Of a stretch of 27,579 nucleotides of DNA, positions 18,260 through 26,561 are shown in pieces. The stretch spans positions 44,807 to 72,385 of the forward strand of contig JNVV01000095.1 in NCBI GenBank assembly GCA_000733355.1. The letters run 5' to 3'. Origin of the DNA: Falciphora oryzae (taxonomy: Eukaryota > Ascomycota > Sordariomycetes > Magnaporthales > Magnaporthaceae). Numbering within the stretch: the first letter of the stretch is position 1; the number at the start of each line of letters is the position of its first letter. The position numbers and the translations under genes were made by a program. The notes under the pieces are model-generated. The model was given only the letters and a program-made list of their open reading frames with translations, made no database searches and was not told where the DNA came from.

Positions 18260-20389
18260 CTAAGGCGACCCGCTAGCGTAAATGCGCGCAAACTCGTCCG
18301 CAAACGAGTCAAACAGCTTTACCGTAAAGATACTGGGCGGGATTACTGCGTTAAATGATGGATGAAAAGGAAAAGGGTACTGATCTCTTTGGGCAGATTC
18401 GGTGCCGTAATGCGACGGCAAAATCGCGACTTGCCCGCGGGAAGGTAGCAAAAAATCCGGCAATCCACCCAAAAGTGATTGGAAGGGTAAAGCGATCTCG
18501 TTCATCTCGTAGCTGGCCGGCGCAACGAGCGTTGGCGCCGACGAAGTCCCAGAAACGGTTTGTTGCAGGTTCCGAGATATATTAACGTTTTTTGCGATAC
18601 TTTGGTGCAACGGTGCCGGCGCCAACGTTGCTTGCGCGCCTGCGGGAGGATCTCGTCGTGCCAGGCTAGAAATCAGCGAGGTTAACTCGCTTAACGGCTT
18701 AGCCATGCCGTCGTTGTTGATGTTGATAACGTTGTTATAGGTAGGCCTGATCTTTTGCCTACTACCACCGCCGAAAGGCCGGTGATAGTTCATGGCCGTC
18801 TCCGGATCAGCAAAAGCTTTCCTGTATACCTCGGCCTGCTTTTTCCGAAAGCCTTCCCGGATATCAGCAGGAGGCTGCTCGAGCAATGCAGTTCTAGCCT
18901 GGATCGCTGCCGCCCACCGCTGAATCTGTGCTGGGCCAAAAGGGTAATGAACTTCTTCTCGGCCAACGCGCTCAACGAAGCACAAAAAAGGCGCGTAGGT
19001 ATTGCGGAAGTTGTTGCAGGTTCCTTTCGGCAACGTATATAACCACCTCGCGGTAAGCTCGTGATACAGCCGAATCAGCGGATCAGATTGCTTCTTTTCC
19101 TCCAGCGCTGCACGCATTGTATTGGTAGTCGTTTTCCGGGCAATCGAGGTCGCCGCCGGGGCTGTCGTTCTTGCTAACCGCATGGTGGATAGGTGATTTC
19201 CAAAAAGGTTGCGGGCGCTTAACTCTGCATCGTCGAGCACCCTATTTAAAGGAGTAAACGGCGCGATCGAAGGTGCGGATCGATAGGAAATCGAGCTGGA
19301 TTCCCTCCGTTAAAGGCGGAAATAGTAATCCAAGCTAATCGTCAACTCGCGATTGGCGTACTGTATCAGCGCCTCGAGGATATCGTCGCCAGAAATAAAG
19401 CTATTAAATTTAACGCTATTAAGCCCTTTATCGCAATCAAAAGTGCTCGAAACGATCTGCGGGGCGATGACGCGAAGTAGCTTGTATCCGGCCGTCAATT
19501 CTGCCTTGGAGTATCTCGCTAACGCGTCCTTTACCTCGTTATCCTCTCGGCTTAACCTAACCATGCGCGTTATTTTATAGGCCGACGCGAACTCGGCGAG
19601 GGCTCCCTCGCAATCAACGCCGGCAAAGGACGTCGCGGCAGGTGTTGCGAAGGTTAACAGCTTAACGATCGAGCGCGGCTTTGCCCAAAGCCTCTTTTCC
19701 GGCAACCAAGACGGCTTCATTAAGTGCACGGTAACCTTAACCGATACCCGGATCTGCAAAGGCTCTTCCGCTGCCGGTATCGGTGCCGCGGGCGCTGCGG
19801 GCGCGCGAAGCGCTCGAGACGTCGGCGGTGCCCTAAAGCGAGGTCTTTTTGCCTTGGGCGTGGGTTGGTCGTCCTCCTCCTCTTCAACCCCCCTCACCGC
19901 CTTAAAGCGACTCGTTTGCTGACTGGCGGGTATAGTATCGTCGCTAAAAAGGTCGATCACCGGGTGGGTAAGGTGCTAAAGAGGCGGGTAAGACTCGGAC
20001 TCGCTCGTGTCGGAGGAGGGCGGTAAAGAGGATAGGTCCGAAGAGATCACCGCAACCTCTGCTGGTTGCGCCGGCGCCTTGCCCTTCCCCTTTACAGGCG
20101 CCTTTCTTTTCACAGGAGCTCGTTTCCTGGCCGGCGCTCTCTTGCGTGCCTCCTCGGGTGCTAACTTCTCGGTTTCTGGCACCTCCTCGACCTCAGACTC
20201 GGTCTCCGGCGCCTGAACGGCGGGCCCAGCGACTTCGGAGGCTTGCGACGGCGTGCTTTTAAGCTTTAGCTTAATCCTCGGCGTAATTGCCCGGTCCGTT
20301 GGCTTTAGGATCCGTGTAGAGCGTTTCGTCGGTTTTTGGGCGCTTGCCTCCTTATTGGGCGCTTTACGCTTTTGTCGGGGGTCCGGCAT
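18260..20389 (-). pseudogene. Second transposon gene: unknown basic protein, about 709 codons
   Basis: Four apparent frames on the minus strand lie in one register from the ATG at 20389 and are separated only by stops: TAG at 19978-19976 (codon 138), TAA at 19312-19310 (codon 360) and TAG at 18262-18260 (the probable true end). No frameshift occurs in 2.1 kb. Residues 1-130 are low complexity with basic clusters ('RKRAPARKRAPVKRKAPVKG') that look like nuclear-localisation or DNA-binding tails, then Ser/Asp/Glu-rich. The middle is globular ('EKRLWAKPRSIVKLLTFATP', 'AEFASAYKITRMVRLSRED') and so is the last third ('LIRLYHELTARWLYTLPKGT', 'VHYPFGPAQIQRWAAAIQAR'). I do not recognise any part. It starts 114 bp inside the right TIR and converges on the transposase, so it may be an accessory transposition factor or captured cargo. 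The first two stops are one C-to-T change from CAG/CAA. Confidence 0.65.
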
Positions 20390-20502
20390 GGCTACGAGAC
20401 CCGAAAATCAGCAAAAAAAAAACGTACGTTACGGAGTTGGGAATCGCTTCATTACTTTAATCGCGTTAATTTTGGTCTTTACTCTAGTATTGCTGCTGTC
20501 AC

Positions 20503-20630
20503 AACGCGCGTTAGTTGATCCGGCCAGGCCGTCACCTCAAAAAACGCGATTTTCACCGCAAAACGAGGGGGGTGGGTGGGAGTGCACCCTGGTCCGTTGG
20601 ACCCACTGTGGTTTGGTTCTAAACAGACAG
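20503..20630 (-). repeat. Right terminal inverted repeat (128 bp)
   Basis: Exact reverse complement of 16378-16505. Confidence 0.97.
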
Positions 20631-20632
20631 TG
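20631..20632. repeat. Target-site duplication TG, right copy
   Basis: Pairs with TG at 16376-16377. On the minus strand it is the CA of codons TAC-A(GC) in the kinase glycine loop. Confidence 0.6.
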
Positions 20633-21651
20633 TATCCACCCTTCCGACAGTCATCGTCGCCCCCGTCACCGACACTGACAAATGGGAGGATCACTCGGGG
20701 ATCCAGTTCGACAACCTGAATGCTGTCATTCTTGGAAGAGAAGGGTAGCGATGGTGCCAGGAATGCACATTGCAAATCCAGAAATTGGTTTGTGTCATCG
20801 ACCGACCAGAAACCATGGTCAGCCGATGACCGAGGTGACACATTGCCAGCGACCTGAGTAAACAGCGGCGTGCCGGTCCTCGGCTTGAGTGGGAGATCGG
20901 CATCGACGAGCCTGGTGGATGACAAGAATTCCCAGACGCAGTCCAGCTTGTCCATCATAGCTAGGATGCCGAAGATTCTGCGTCGAGAGAGGAGGAGTCC
21001 GTAGAGGCCGCAAGCCTGCCGGTCATCTGACGCCGTTCCGAGACATTGGAACATGCGATCTGCGGTGAGTATCCTGTCGATGTCGCTGAGTGGGATGAAG
21101 GAGCGCGCTTGATCAAGGGCGGACGGGATCTGGGAAGCAAGGAGATCCTGCTTCAGGTCTCCCCAATACTCTTCCAGCTGTCTGTGTGGGGGGATAGAGG
21201 AGTGCCAAGCACTGCCATCCGGGAAAGCAAGGAGCCACCGCTTCAGGCTCTTCGTCGGCGGCGGCATCGCGCCCCCGGGCGACCCCAGCACTTCGACCTC
21301 TCTTGTTTGGGTCCATTGCCCCACATACGACAAGGCTTCATACGCGGGTGTGTCTCCGAAACAGGCGCTCCGCGGTACGACGACGTACCCGTCGCCCTCC
21401 TCCAGGGCGAAGCCGCCACCGTGGCTGCCGGGATCGTTCACTCCATCATTTGAGGTGGGGTTTGGCGTTCCACGTACCGGTACAAGTGCAGAACCGGTGG
21501 CCGTGGCGCGGAGGCCTGAGTGCGAGCGCGTCGGCCGCAGCGGAGCGCCGTGGTCTTCTCCAGTATCCCCATGGCTCTTGTCACGGGGCCCGTCGGACGA
21601 GGCACCCCCGTGCAGATGGGCCGAAGGATTCAGCACGGGAAGGCTTTCCAC
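20631..21651 (-). pseudogene. Fungal Ser/Thr protein kinase, 5' half (split by the transposon)
   Basis: Minus frame ending at the transposon. It shows features of the N-terminal region of a large fungal kinase family: 'RRRIFGILAMMDKLDCVWEF', an internal 'FLDLQCAFLAPSLPF', then 'LDPRVILPFV' leading to 'GGY' at 20640-20632, the start of the glycine-rich loop. No stop occurs in about 337 codons. The codon at 21651 is GTG, not a real start. An ATG at 21764 begins 'MASLSVGRAQMVHSRYLIGD' in another frame, so the true start needs an intron or a frameshift that I could not place. Translation on through the TIR adds foreign residues, so the transposon separates this half from the catalytic domain at 16375-15041. 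Confidence 0.8.
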
Positions 21652-22144
21652 GGCCGAGAGGTAGTCGGATTCGGGCTGGGTAGGTTTGTCAGGGGTCGCA
21701 CTAAGTCTCCAATTAAGTACCGGGAATGCACCATCTGGGCTCTTCCTACCGAGAGACTAGCCATGTTTTCTTTGGCGGACGAGGATATCACGGAGATTCG
21801 TGGTGTTGTTTTGTTGTTTTGCGAGTAGCGGTTGTGGCAGGTGCGAATAGGTGGATTGTTTATACGGTTGACCTGGTAGAGACGTTCAGGTCTTGAGGTG
21901 AAGGAGACCACGATCTCCACGAGCTTTAGGCTGGAGGCGGATTGTGGTAGTCAGAGAGAGGCTGAGTGCGCGCCTTCGCGCGTGTACACATATTTCCAGG
22001 ATTTATGTCTGCAGGAGAAGCGGATGGAGGCCTCGGGCGTCGAGAGAAAAAAAAAAAAAAAAAAAGCCACATGCAGGTTTGGACAGCTTTGCGTACTGGC
22101 GCAATGCGCGAGTGCGCGCAGGAGCTGAGGCGCTCTCAAGAATA
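21652..22144. other. Intergenic region with a 19-bp poly(A) run
   Basis: Probable promoter and upstream region of the kinase gene (minus) and of the small plus-strand gene at 22145. An uninterrupted run of 19 A lies at 22047-22065. Nothing else was recognised. The open frames across the poly(A) give poly-lysine or poly-phenylalanine and are not credible. Confidence 0.4.
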
Positions 22145-22682
22145 ATGCCCTTTGGAGGGTTGGGGTTAGCCGAAGCAGAAGTCGGCAGCGACATCAAGCG
22201 GTTTAGCGCCTGGCTCGCCCGCCGAATACGGAGAAAGGCCTGGGTTCTAGCGAGTTTCAATGCAATGAATGGGGCCAAGACAGCGTAAGTTAAAATCCGA
22301 GATGCCTAGAAGTGAACTTTTATCTTCCTTTTCTTTGATCGCAATGATCCGTCGCCGTCGCGTTGTGCCATTCAGTATAGTTCTTAGGGCCGCGGCGGCG
22401 CCCAGCTCGAAGCACGCCAAATGGAGGCCGCCACCGGCCGGTGGCTGGGTCTCCCAAGGACTACGAGGAACGGGCAGGCTGGCGGGCGAGGAGAAGGTCG
22501 CGCTGCAGCTCGACGCCTGGGCCGCCGTCTGTGACCTGCTGGCTGAAACGCGGGCTTGTTGGAAGAGAAGCAGCGACTCCGAAAGGAGTAACCCGTTCTG
22601 GGTTCTTGGTGGAAGCGTCCCGACTGAGGCTGATGCGGAATTATTGCTGATGATGAAGAGAAAGTGTCCTAGTGTTTTATAG
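22145..22682 (+). CDS. Candidate two-exon gene, unknown 148-aa protein
   Basis: Proposed join(22145..22284, 22376..22682). Exon 1 starts at an ATG ('MPFGGLGLAEAEVGSDIKRF') and ends at a consensus donor GTAAGT (22285). The acceptor TTCAG at 22375 joins in the right phase (GC|T) to the frame 'IVLRAAAAPSSKHAKWRPPP...VALQLDAWAAVCDLLAETRA', ending at TAG 22680-22682. Total 447 nt, divisible by three. The protein is Ala/Arg-rich, with no signal peptide or membrane segment and no recognised domain. An antisense frame (22687-22247) is also open, so coding status rests mainly on the phased intron. The ATG may not be the true start, since the frame stays open upstream through the poly(A) tract. Confidence 0.4.
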
Positions 22683-22728
22683 AACAAAAAGAAAAGTAGG
22701 TTAAGGAGCCCACGTGCGGATTCCCTTC

Positions 22729-22914
22729 CTAACTATTATGGCCAGCAGGGTCTCCATATGTCCCATGCGCCTCTGCCAGGGCTATTGCCGCGCTTTTCAT
22801 ATTCTGTATCTTCTGACAGATGAAGCGGCCCTCGCTCTTGATGTAGCCCGTAAGCTGGCTGTGGTCGGCCGCATAGTCAAGCTCCAATGAAAGGACATCC
22901 AGTAATTGGTCCAC
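22729..22914 (-). pseudogene. Short C-terminal coding fragment, unknown
   Basis: Sixty-one codons on the minus strand with protein-like helical sequence ('LLDVLSLELDYAADHSQL', 'ICQKIQNMKSAAIALAEAHG') ending in a stop at 22729. The first codon used is GTG. Upstream the frame closes within about 30 bp, near a possible acceptor after CTGAC, so this may be a last exon whose earlier exons I could not place, or a relic. The 22915-23280 stretch beside it holds no recognisable coding sequence. Confidence 0.3.
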
Positions 22915-23283
22915 AGCTTTTTCGGATGTTTGTAAGTGTCAGGTACGGTTTCGACCCAGATATTCCTCCATTTCGGTTTGGCCTGAGTCTGGCCGCCCAA
23001 AGGGCATTCTGGTCGGGTTGATATGGCGCATTTCCTGCCTTGTCGCTGGCACGGCTTTGGCCCGTTGGATGGAGAGCTCTCGATGTTGACAACGCCTCAG
23101 GGCGCAGTGGGATTTTACGAGGCGGTTGTCAACGGACAGTTTGACCGCGGGTTCAAACCGAGCTACGCATGGGTTTGTGTGGTTCGTGCACCAATCGCGT
23201 GTGTGTATACCTCCAAGCAGATCTGTTTTGTGAGAAGCTACTGCGTTGCGCATCCTGAATGACATTTTTATTTACCTGCAGCT

Positions 23284-24235
23284 ATGCCATCAGACCCCGG
23301 CAGCGCGGACCTGATGGATATAACGCTGGACGGTGGTTCGTGCTCGCGTTTGCTTGTGCTCCCCGTTGTCCCCGGGAACCAAAGCGAAGAAGATGACGGA
23401 CTTGCAGGCGTTTCGACTGCCGGTCTCGACCGAGCCACCGCGAGGTGCAGTTACTCGGGGCATCTGGCAGCCACACGTCTTCTTTTACACAACCACCACA
23501 ACCACAGGCCTGGACGGCGGCGGCAAAGGCAACAGCAAAAGCCCTGCCGTCGTCCGCCTGCCGCACAGCGTCGGCTCCTGGGACGTGGCCGGCGTTATCC
23601 AGCTCCCCCCACGATGTCAACTTCACCATCCGCATCCCCTTTTACGACCCTCCCGTGCCGGACCCGACCCGTCGGGCCAGGTGCATACCCGCCCAACTCC
23701 GGGCCAGGGTCTACTACAACCCGGCCAACGACACGTGCTTTTTGCAAAACCACCATGACGCGGCTTTTACTTTAATAAATCTCATATCTACGGGACGCCC
23801 TTGTCACCTGGAATCCCAGCAACTTACCGCCATGGCGCCCGGTCACTGGAGGATATTGGCAGGGGGGCAAAAGCACCGGGACCAAAACGCCCTGGCCATC
23901 ATCACTGGGCTCTCATCCGCCTTGGGCTACCTTGAGACTCACGACATGTGCCACAGCGATATCAAACCTAATAACATTACTTTCTCGGCAATACGCGGTC
24001 CTGTTCTTCTCGATTTCGGTTCGCTTCGTCGGAGAAAAATAGTTACCCGGCCGGGGGCACGCCGTGGTACGTTCCGCCCGAGGGCGTGGGCAAAACCCCA
24101 AAAAGAGGCTTCCCGGGGGACGTGTGGGCCCTGGCTATCACGATGCCTTACGTTCTGGGCAAAATCCGGCTGTCTGAACTTTCAGCCCAGGTATGGGTGC
24201 GACGCTATTTTGGGCTGCGTAAAGTCGTCCATTGA
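23284..24235 (+). pseudogene. Second fungal kinase relic: frameshifted, N-lobe missing
   Basis: Protein-like sequence on the plus strand changes frame at least twice. An N-terminal FHA-like/beta-rich region of a fungal kinase type is seen ('VNFTIRIPFYDPP', 'LRARVYYNPANDTCFLQN', 'PGHWRILAGGQK'). It runs almost directly into 'ALGYLETHDMCHSDIKPNNI' (catalytic loop) and 'GPVLLDFGSL' (DFG). The glycine loop and VAIK lysine, normally about 100 residues, are absent, so an internal deletion is inferred. A shift near an A5 run at 24035-24039 leads to 'GGTPWYVPPEG' and 'GDVWALAITMPYVLGKI', then the stop at 24233. Another shift lies near the C6 run at 23605-23610. The ATG at 23284 is only a possible start. 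A kinase is not expected to be made. Confidence 0.7.
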
Positions 24236-24593
24236 GGTCCCAGCGCCGTGATGGCCGTGAAGGCAGCGTTCTGCTACTCCGCCCGGGAAACTGCCACGCC
24301 AGGTCATTCTCGAGTGCACCGGCAGGTCGCGGGATAGGCCGAGGATAAAGTATGCGTATGCTGCTGCCTAGCTGCAGCGATCGTGCCACGGATTGTCAAC
24401 GTGCCGGCAGAGAGGTCGTAGATTGGGTTTTGAGGGGTAACGCCACCTTCGCAGCATTGTTTATTTGCGCTGCTCAGGGACCGTATGTAAACCCAGCCCT
24501 GTTCGAGGGCGCCCGGCCCAGGCCGGGGAACAGAAGGTTGATGCACCGGGTCGGCTTTTGGATAGATATGGAGACGATAAAGACTCATGCCAT
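24236..24593. other. Region between kinase relic and hydrolase gene, no supported gene
   Basis: A plus frame at 24352-24816 is open but overlaps the hydrolase 3' end and shows no motif. This stretch presumably holds the 3' ends of both neighbours. Confidence 0.4.
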
Positions 24594-26561
24594 TCAATTC
24601 TCCTCGCTCACTCCGTTTATTTCACTTGTTTCGCTGGTCACGCTCGTTCCACCACTCGTTCCCCCTGATCGATTCGAGTTTTCCTCAACCCGCGCCTTTT
24701 TGAAGGGACGGTGGTCCTCTTCGTCAACTGCTGGGTTATCACCCCTAGGAAGGAGTTGTACAGGCCCGCTGGGCATTAATAGTGTCTTGTCAATGAAAGC
24801 CGATTCCGGTCGGTGAATCGTGGCCCATAAGGCTTTAAGGCGATCTAGTGAGTCCCAGGCCTTCAGTACTTGGCAGAGCGCGAGACCGTATACCAGACAC
24901 TCCTCTAGGAAGTCGGCCTTAACTTGGCCCCATGCGTCTACCAGGCTCGAGATTTTGCAGATTTGGGAGAAGACTGGCACCGCATGACCGTAGTTGTTTA
25001 GGTACGACACGTGGATCGTGTCGGGTTCGTTGAGGCGCTTATAGGCCCGAACAAACTTGGTAGTCCACTCTTCGAGACTGAAAGCGTTGGCATCTCGCGG
25101 GAAACGATCCGGTCCGCGTCCGTCAGGAATTTGGAACAATTTCGGCTCATATGGGCCGTCCTCGCTCTCAAACTTCGCTCTCTGTAGTTCGTGCATCCGA
25201 TAAAAGTGGAAGCAGGCCGCTTTGCAGTTCGAGAATATAACGTCGGCGATATCCGCGTGCGCCATGCTGGGCAATCGGTCCATGAAAAGAAGGAAGTCCT
25301 CGGATGGGAGGGTGCTGACCTCGATTCCCAATGGGCCGGTGATCCTGGAGTCAAGTAGGACTGCCTTTGCAGTTCGCGGTTGTTGCCTGTGCGGTACGGA
25401 AGAGGTACTCGGGCCAGGCGGCTGCTGAGGCGTGTTGTCCGCGCCATTCCCAATCGTTCCAAGGATGAAAGTCATCGCGGCCGCCACCTTCAAGTATTCC
25501 CGGTCTTGAAGCCCAGAGAAGCGACACATGTCCATGTGATTTTTTGAAATGTGCCGCTTCGTCTCGATTGTGGGATCGTCGAGGCAAGAGGACCGGTCAT
25601 CCACCACCTTCGTTCCGAAAAGTCCCGTGACGCCATATTCCTCTTGGAACGAGTACACCGGCCATTTCCTCTTATGACACATGACGGAAAACTCGTCACT
25701 CAATTCCAATAGCTGTTCCGCATCCGGCATAAGTGTGTCCACGATCCTGTGATTGACTTGGACGCCAAGGAATTGGACCGAAGCTGCCAGGATATGATGG
25801 AGAAAATTCCGTGGATCTGCGCCTCTGTGGGGGGTCCCGAAGAACATAAAGCCGACTGTCGCTTCCAAGATACCATAAAGATGACGCTTCGTCGATTCAC
25901 ACCTTTGGGATTGTCGTAAGGCCTCTTTGACCACGATGCCGCCGAGGCTGTGGGCTACGAAGAGAAGCGGCCGATATATTTCGTTTGGGCCGCGTCGTAG
26001 GTCTTGGAGGGAGCACAAAAGGTCCCAGCCATGGTCGTGGACCGTCTTTTTACTCACTGGTCCCTTTAGCCAGTGCCGGATGTGGGTGTCGTAGCCGTAG
26101 GTAAGGATCCGAGAGTCGGGGATCGTTTGACGCGCAAGATCTGCTGGCCAATAGATTTCCTCTTGCCGCCCTTCCGGTTTTGTGATATTTCTGCTGCTCG
26201 CACCGTCCGCTGCCTTTGTTCGGTCGTATTGTGGAATCGATGGAGTAGTGGTCGAGGTATTTCGTGGGCTTTGGCCAGAAGACCATTTCGTGAACTTGAA
26301 GCGTCCGTCCGTGGGTGGCTCCTCGTTCCGCTCGTGCTTTTTTCGTTCGGTTGACTGATGTTTGGCCCTTTGCCAAGTCCACGTGTTTTTGGGATGGCCA
26401 GTGAATCCATGGACAAACACTAAGCTTCGAGACGTCAGTTGTTGGCGCAGGAGAATGCCAAGAATCCCAGAAAATAGCCAAAAGACATACTCGATTTTCG
26501 GGTGCGGAGCTTCGTACAACACCGTGGTGCCATTCTCGTGGACCGTAACCCGAGTCGCCAT
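24594..26561 (-). CDS. SERAC1-like alpha/beta hydrolase (655 aa)
   Basis: Intact minus frame. The first ATG is at 26561; the frame opens upstream at 26669 only with TTG. The N-terminus has a hydrophobic segment at about residues 25-38 ('YVFWLFSGILGILL'). The hydrolase core shows 'LVFVHGFTGHP' (about 47-57), 'ILTYGYDTHI', the nucleophile elbow 'VAHSLGGIVVKEAL' (Ser about 205), 'FFGTPHRGAD' (about 240-249) and the histidine in 'NHMDMCRF' (about 342). This is the SERAC1/PGAP1-like lipase fold, which in fungi often sits at the N-terminus of NLR-type proteins. Here no NACHT follows. Instead residues 385-600 form an unassigned helical region, and the tail carries a basic 'RPFKKARVEE' plus a Ser/Thr/Gly-rich end. 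Substrate unknown; esterase or lipase activity is inferred. Confidence 0.85.
   Translation of the reverse strand: MATRVTVHENGTTVLYEAPHPKIEYVFWLFSGILGILLRQQLTSRSLVFVHGFTGHPKNTWTWQRAKHQSTERKKHERNEEPPTDGRFKFTKWSSGQSPRNTSTTTPSIPQYDRTKAADGASSRNITKPEGRQEEIYWPADLARQTIPDSRILTYGYDTHIRHWLKGPVSKKTVHDHGWDLLCSLQDLRRGPNEIYRPLLFVAHSLGGIVVKEALRQSQRCESTKRHLYGILEATVGFMFFGTPHRGADPRNFLHHILAASVQFLGVQVNHRIVDTLMPDAEQLLELSDEFSVMCHKRKWPVYSFQEEYGVTGLFGTKVVDDRSSCLDDPTIETKRHISKNHMDMCRFSGLQDREYLKVAAAMTFILGTIGNGADNTPQQPPGPSTSSVPHRQQPRTAKAVLLDSRITGPLGIEVSTLPSEDFLLFMDRLPSMAHADIADVIFSNCKAACFHFYRMHELQRAKFESEDGPYEPKLFQIPDGRGPDRFPRDANAFSLEEWTTKFVRAYKRLNEPDTIHVSYLNNYGHAVPVFSQICKISSLVDAWGQVKADFLEECLVYGLALCQVLKAWDSLDRLKALWATIHRPESAFIDKTLLMPSGPVQLLPRGDNPAVDEEDHRPFKKARVEENSNRSGGTSGGTSVTSETSEINGVSEEN

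Larger units (their letters stand above)
16378..20630 (+). mobile_element. Two-gene Tc1-like DNA transposon (4253 bp)
   Basis: Bounded by identical 128-bp inverted repeats beginning CTGTCTGTTTAGAACC. It contains a plus-strand DD34E transposase (16587-17630) and a convergent minus-strand frame of about 709 codons (20389-18260). It belongs to IS630/Tc1/mariner by its transposase. It is larger than usual for the group (most carry one gene in 1.3-2 kb), and its TIRs are long. It interrupts the glycine-loop codons of the kinase on the minus strand. Both internal genes carry in-frame TAG/TAA codons but no frameshift, so this copy is probably non-autonomous although its ends look intact and mobilisable in trans. 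Confidence 0.9.

Noticed and set aside
16368..20634. TA dinucleotides near both element ends as the usual Tc1 target duplication
   Set aside because: TA at 16368-16369 and 20633-20634 lie at unequal distances from the exact TIR ends and do not restore the kinase frame; TG/CA does both.
22247..22687. 146-aa minus-strand frame
   Set aside because: Opposite the two-exon plus-strand candidate, whose intron joins in phase. The minus frame has no start context or motif. Not certain.
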